Shown here: positions 6,234-9,427 of the stretch, one piece after another
Position numbering within the stretch: the stretch's first letter is position 1
Layout of the letters: each line of letters begins with the position of its first letter
Source: Cyanobacteria bacterium OH_SFB_17
GTDB taxonomy: Bacteria > Cyanobacteriota > Vampirovibrionia > Gastranaerophilales > Gastranaerophilaceae
Length of the DNA stretch: 9,427 nt
Direction of reading: 5' to 3'
Assembly (NCBI GenBank): GCA_023395735.1
Contig: JAEWYI010000050.1
Span: forward strand, 1-9,427
Notes under the pieces: model-generated
Told to the model about the DNA's origin: nothing
Databases searched by the model: none
Seen by the model: only the letters and a program-made list of their open reading frames with translations
Made by a program: the position numbers and the translations under genes

Positions 6234-7051
6234 CTTGAACCTCCTTTGGATTTGAACAGAGCCGAATTGAAATTATATTGATATAAATTCAAGTTTGCGA
6301 CAGCCTTTTTCCCTGCAAGTCGCTGAAGCTCCAAGTGATATTTTTTTGCTGTTTCCATATAATAAAATTCCTGCAAAGCCATGCTGTCATAAAGAGAAGA
6401 TGAAATCGAAATATCCAATATATCACCACTGTCAAGAGCTTTTGTATAATTTTTGTGATACAAAAGTAATTTCTGTCTTGATTCCTTAATCTGGCTCAAA
6501 GAACTTTTATAATTATAATAAGCATCTATAATTTTATCCTGCAAATCTTCAACAAGCCCCGCAAGCTCTATAAGCTCTGTGTCAGTCAAAGGAACTTCTT
6601 GAGGCGTAGTTTTTTTATTCAACAAGGTTTGCGCAATTCTTCCGACAGCAAAAGTCCCTGTCTGAATTGCAGGGTCAGCGCCCATAAAAGACGGCACAAA
6701 GGAACTTCCGCTTATTATTGCAGAAAGTGTTTTTGCCATTAAAGAAGAGTGGATTCTTCTTTGACTTTCAGGCGTGGATAACTTTTTAAGCGCAAATTCT
6801 ATAACTTTATTGTTTGAAACAGTGGCTTTCCAAAGCATCTCAATATCTTCTGAATCTTTTTGTTTTTGCAGTTGAATTAAATCATCCAGCATTTGAGATT
6901 CTGAAATCAAAAGCGAACCTTTTATTGTTTGAGGTTTTTTGTCAATCTGCACTTTTTCTTTTGGCATAGAACCAAGACTAACTTCTTGCAGCGCAAAACA
7001 ATTAGTCTGTAAAAACAAAAATACAAATATCCCAAGTAAAATCTTTTTCAT
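6230..7051 (-). CDS. Exported coiled-coil protein with one TolC/OEP-like hairpin (first gene of paralogous pair)
   Basis: A 273-residue protein starting at ATG 7051, which puts the signal peptide MKKILLGIFVF at the true N-terminus with cleavage near CFA/LQ (20-21). An in-frame TTG at 7087 would add 12 residues in front of it and is less likely. Order of parts: a linker with basic residues (30-50), a helix with EMLW and NKVIEFALKKLSTP (70-94), a Gly/Ser/Ala-rich hydrophobic region (about 105-145), then a helical hairpin (about 155-255) with EDLQDKIIDAYYNY, a turn around DSGDILDISISSSLYD and LQRLAGKKAV. This matches the downstream gene block by block, including DLQxKxIxAYYNY and FALxKLSxP. The hairpin resembles one of the two repeats of TolC-type proteins. 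Location is exported, probably periplasmic or outer-membrane associated; the function is unknown. No clear Shine-Dalgarno precedes the ATG. Confidence 0.87.
   Translation of the reverse strand: MKKILLGIFVFLFLQTNCFALQEVSLGSMPKEKVQIDKKPQTIKGSLLISESQMLDDLIQLQKQKDSEDIEMLWKATVSNNKVIEFALKKLSTPESQRRIHSSLMAKTLSAIISGSSFVPSFMGADPAIQTGTFAVGRIAQTLLNKKTTPQEVPLTDTELIELAGLVEDLQDKIIDAYYNYKSSLSQIKESRQKLLLYHKNYTKALDSGDILDISISSSLYDSMALQEFYYMETAKKYHLELQRLAGKKAVANLNLYQYNFNSALFKSKGGSR
6240..6244 (-). promoter_or_regulatory. Ribosome binding site inside the 3' end of the first paralogue gene
   Basis: On the minus strand GGAGG lies 6 bases before the ATG at 6233 and encodes part of the KGGSR C-terminus of the preceding gene. 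Together with the ATGA overlap it fixes the start of the second paralogue and indicates independent re-initiation. Confidence 0.75.
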
Positions 7052-7057
7052 ATCAAC

Positions 7058-7087
7058 TTTATACCATATAAAGAATAATAAGTCCAA
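7058..7087 (-). promoter_or_regulatory. Predicted promoter of the paralogous pair, close enough to the ATG to suggest a leaderless or very short leader
   Basis: On the minus strand TTGGAC (7087-7082) and TATAAA (7063-7058) are 18 bases apart. Transcription would start at about 7051, on the ATG itself. The absence of a good ribosome site upstream of that ATG is consistent with this. If correct, the alternative TTG start at 7087 cannot be transcribed from this promoter. Confidence 0.35.
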
Positions 7088-7129
7088 AAAAAGATTAATC
7101 CATCGGACCTCAAACTTAAACCTAGTGGT

Positions 7130-7138
7130 TGTTATAAT
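7130..7138 (+). promoter_or_regulatory. Predicted extended -10 promoter of the TPR / glycosyltransferase operon
   Basis: TGTTATAAT is a perfect extended -10 (TGnTATAAT) with no good -35 at the usual distance, as such promoters tolerate. The start would be near 7145, with a leader of about 38 bases to TTG 7183. An alternative is TTGTTA (7129-7134) with TATACA (7153-7158) at 18 bases, starting near 7165. Both lie in the divergent gap between 7052 and 7182. Confidence 0.45.
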
Positions 7139-7170
7139 CTGCTTTCAAAATCTATACAATGTTTGAGTAT

Positions 7171-7175
7171 GGAGG
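7171..7175 (+). promoter_or_regulatory. Ribosome binding site that selects a TTG start
   Basis: GGAGG lies 7 bases before TTG 7183, ideal spacing. It sits inside the frame that would begin at ATG 7159, and that ATG has no ribosome site of its own. This makes TTG 7183 the better start. Confidence 0.7.
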
Positions 7176-7182
7176 GATAGCA

Positions 7183-7953
7183 TTGTCCAGAGAGATTAAA
7201 GGAAAAAGAATTAAAAAAACCAAGGTTGCTTCAAGCTTGCTTCAAGAAACCGATTCTCAAGCATATCTTCTTAGAATAAAAGCGGACGCTTTAAGGATTG
7301 CAAATTTTCATCAAGAAGCTGTGAGCAGATACCTAAGCTCAATTTTTCTTGACAGACAAAATCCTGATTGCTACTATGGGCTTGGAATTTGCTACAAAAA
7401 TCTCGGCAAAATGGAAAAAGCTATTTTTAACTTAGAAAAAGCCAAAGAGTTAAGAGAAATGGATTTCAGCATTTACTATGAATTGGGAGTCTGCTATCTT
7501 GTTTCTGGAGAAGTCTGCAAAGCTGTTAAAAATCTTATGAAATCGCTTAAGCTAAACCCGAAAAATCTAAATGCACAAATTCAGCTTGCAATGTGCCATG
7601 AAATAATGGAAGAATTTGATATCGCACTTATGATTTATCAAAAAATAATCGAAACATCTCCAAGCTACATCAAGGCCTATAACCATAAATCAGCTCTTTT
7701 AATGAGTTTGGAAAGATATTATGAAGCAAGTCTCGTGTTTAACAAAATTCTTAAACTTAATCCTGATTATCACAGAGCTTATCTTGGAATCGGAATATGT
7801 TTCGACAAGCTTTCTAAAAGCACCGATGCAATGAGATATTACAAAAAATTTATTCAATATAAACCATATTCAAATCATGTTCCTTACGTGAAGCAAAGGC
7901 TCACAGCACTGAAATCTACAAAAAGAGATACAGAACTAAAATTGGTAAAGTAG
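7183..7953 (+). CDS. Cytoplasmic TPR-repeat protein
   Basis: A 256-residue protein beginning at TTG 7183 (SREIKGKRIKKTK follows the initiator); an in-frame ATG at 7159 would add 8 residues but lacks a ribosome site. The N-terminus is very basic and there is no signal peptide, so the protein is probably cytoplasmic. About six TPR units fill residues 26-229, for example YYGLGICYKNLGKMEKAIFNL, YYELGVCYLVSGEVCKAV and AYLGIGICFDKL, with Asn-Pro ends such as KLNPKN and KLNPDY between helices. A short C-terminal helix (VPYVKQRLTAL) and a charged tail close it. It is followed after 6 bases by the TPR-glycosyltransferase gene, so the two are an operon and the protein may act as a scaffold for that enzyme. 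Substrate or partner cannot be deduced. Confidence 0.9.
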   Translation: MSREIKGKRIKKTKVASSLLQETDSQAYLLRIKADALRIANFHQEAVSRYLSSIFLDRQNPDCYYGLGICYKNLGKMEKAIFNLEKAKELREMDFSIYYELGVCYLVSGEVCKAVKNLMKSLKLNPKNLNAQIQLAMCHEIMEEFDIALMIYQKIIETSPSYIKAYNHKSALLMSLERYYEASLVFNKILKLNPDYHRAYLGIGICFDKLSKSTDAMRYYKKFIQYKPYSNHVPYVKQRLTALKSTKRDTELKLVK

Positions 7954-7959
7954 GGTAAA

Positions 7960-9427
7960 ATGTCAATTGATATAAAAGAAAAAGCCGACAAAGCATTTGA
8001 TTTTCACAAATCAGGAAATTTTAGCGAAGCGGAAAGACTTTATATCGAAGTTCTGAGCTTCGAACCTTCTAATATAAATGTTTTAAACCTTTTGGGTCTT
8101 TTAAAATTTGCCCAGAAACAATATCAGGAAGCTTTGACTTATATTTTAAAAGCCGTAGAAATTTCTCCACAAGCATATTTTTACCTTAACTTGGGGCGAA
8201 TCTATTTTTCTCTAAACAGAATTGAAGAATCGACAAAAGCCTTTGAAGAAGGTCTTAAACTGCAAAGAAACGACTTTGAGCTATGGTTTAATTATGCTTT
8301 TTCGCTTAATGCGCAGGAAAGATTTGAAGAAGCAATTGAAGCCTACAAAAAAGCTATTGAGCTAAATCCAAAATTGGCAGAAGCTTATAACAACCTGTCT
8401 AAACTATATTCAGCAGAAAAAGATGACCCGCATACGGCTATAGAATATTATAAAAAATTTCTTGAATTAGAGCCAAACGACATGGAAGTTTTATATTTTC
8501 TATCTGTTATGTATTTAAAAATTAAAGACTTTGAAAACGGTTGGAAATTTTTTGAAAACAGACTGTGCAGAGAATGCAGTATTCTGACTCAAGAAAAAGA
8601 GCTAGCGGACAAAATAAGATTGAAACCAATTTGGCAAGGTGAAGACATACAAGGAAAAACTGTTTTTGTATACTTTGAAGGCGGACTTGGCGAAACAACA
8701 ATGTTTGGAAGATTTTTACCTATTTTAAAAGAAAGAGGAGCGAAAAAAGTTTATTTCAGACCTCAAAGCTGTTATTACAAACTTTTTAAAGAAAATGAAA
8801 GCAATTTGGATGTTGAAGTTATAAACAATGTTTTTGACATAGATTTCGACCTGCACATTCCGCTTCTAAGCCTTCCTTATGCAATGAAAATCTATTCCGA
8901 AAAAGAAATTCCAAACGGAAGCTACCTCAAAGCGAACAAAAAAAAATCGATTGAATATAAAGAAAAATATTTTCAAACAAACAAAATAAAAATAGGATTT
9001 AAGTGGCAAGGAAACACATCATACGATTTGACAAGAATAATCAAATTTGAATCGTTTTATAAAATTTTTCCGCTTAAAGAAGTCCAATTTTATTCACTTC
9101 AAAAAGATGATGCGATTGAAAAATTAGAAAAAGCTAAAGAAATGAATTTTGAAATAATCGATTTAGGCACAACTTTCGAAAGCTTTGATGACACAGCAGC
9201 AGCGATTGATAATTTGGATTTGGTAATCTGTAATGACACATCCGTTGCCCACCTTGCTGCAACAATAAACAAACCTTGCTGGGTTCTGCTTCCTTTTATT
9301 GCAGACTGGCGTTGGCATATGGACACTAAATCCTGCCTTTGGTACAAAAACGTAAAAGTTTTCAAACAAAGAAAAAAAGGTGATTGGGATAGCGTTTTTG
9401 ATGAAGTATACGAAGAATTAAAAAATA
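7960..9427 (+). CDS. TPR + GT9-like glycosyltransferase fusion protein (3' end runs off the window)
   Basis: The frame is open from ATG 7960 to the window end: 489 residues with no stop, probably close to the C-terminus. Residues 1-200 hold about five TPR units (for example NINVLNLLGLLKFAQKQYQEAL and AEAYNNLSKLYSAE). Residues 225-489 form a GT-B type domain like ADP-heptose/GT9 transferases: WQGEDIQGK, the glycine-rich FEGGLGETTMFGRFLP (239-254), KIGFKWQGNTSYDLTR, SLQKDD, then CNDTSVAHLAA (S428, H431), the donor-site signature, and ADWRWHMD (448-455) followed by WYKNVKVFKQ and GDW. This architecture is common in bacteria and is thought to glycosylate cell-surface proteins or envelope glycans; donor and acceptor are unknown here. 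The usual EQGLGD reads EGGLGE. No signal peptide, so it acts in the cytoplasm. The ribosome site is weak (AGGG at 7952-7955), consistent with coupling to the preceding TPR gene. Confidence 0.92.
   Translation, partial: MSIDIKEKADKAFDFHKSGNFSEAERLYIEVLSFEPSNINVLNLLGLLKFAQKQYQEALTYILKAVEISPQAYFYLNLGRIYFSLNRIEESTKAFEEGLKLQRNDFELWFNYAFSLNAQERFEEAIEAYKKAIELNPKLAEAYNNLSKLYSAEKDDPHTAIEYYKKFLELEPNDMEVLYFLSVMYLKIKDFENGWKFFENRLCRECSILTQEKELADKIRLKPIWQGEDIQGKTVFVYFEGGLGETTMFGRFLPILKERGAKKVYFRPQSCYYKLFKENESNLDVEVINNVFDIDFDLHIPLLSLPYAMKIYSEKEIPNGSYLKANKKKSIEYKEKYFQTNKIKIGFKWQGNTSYDLTRIIKFESFYKIFPLKEVQFYSLQKDDAIEKLEKAKEMNFEIIDLGTTFESFDDTAAAIDNLDLVICNDTSVAHLAATINKPCWVLLPFIADWRWHMDTKSCLWYKNVKVFKQRKKGDWDSVFDEVYEELKN

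Noticed and set aside
7119..7130. Inverted repeat AACC-TAGT-GGTT just upstream of the extended -10
   Set aside because: Arms of only 4 bp are expected by chance; noted only because it adjoins the promoter.
9099..9369. Two overlapping minus-strand open frames at the right edge
   Set aside because: They are opposite the GT9-like domain with its DTSVAHLAA and DWRW signatures, which is clearly the coding strand.
1..9427. CRISPR, toxin-antitoxin, phage or transposon elements
   Set aside because: No repeat-spacer arrays, transposase or integrase motifs, terminal inverted repeats or small toxin/antitoxin pairs were found on either strand.

Overview
This 9.4 kb window of AT-rich DNA (about one third G+C by eye) carries ten protein-coding genes packed with little spacing. 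No RNA gene, insertion sequence, CRISPR array or phage gene is visible. Cyanobacterial-style response regulators, a cyanobacterial-style pentapeptide protein, signal-peptide proteins with an outer-membrane-efflux-like hairpin, many TPR proteins and low G+C suggest a non-photosynthetic relative of Cyanobacteria (Vampirovibrionia/Melainabacteria, e.g. gut Gastranaerophilales). That placement is inference from overall style; no marker gene is present.

Layout. (1) Plus strand, 1-3320: the 3' part of a GAF + HD-GYP signalling protein, an exported TPR protein and a NarL-type response regulator, separated by 5 and 0 bases, so almost certainly one operon. (2) Plus strand, 3399-4037: a second response regulator, an OmpR-like receiver on a LuxR-type DNA-binding domain, with its own predicted promoter between two near-identical 11-base direct repeats. 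(3) Plus strand, 4092-5344: a pentapeptide-repeat protein and an E1-like (ThiF/MoeB/HesA) adenylating enzyme, 2 bases apart, behind another predicted promoter. (4) Minus strand, 7051-5352: two diverged paralogues, each with a signal peptide, a Gly/Ser-rich hydrophobic middle and one C-terminal coiled-coil hairpin resembling one half of a TolC-type protein; they overlap by ATGA and run convergently into the E1-like gene. (5) Plus strand, 7183 to the end: a TPR protein (probable TTG start) and a TPR + GT9-like glycosyltransferase fusion that is open at the window end.

The first half looks like a signalling module: a cyclic-nucleotide-sensing or c-di-GMP-degrading protein, an exported TPR scaffold and two regulators with no histidine kinase nearby. 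The second half looks cell-envelope related. The most unusual items are the half-TolC-like paralogous pair and the pentapeptide/E1 pair, whose E1-like member has lost the usual cysteine. No gene in the window can be called a defence or mobile system.
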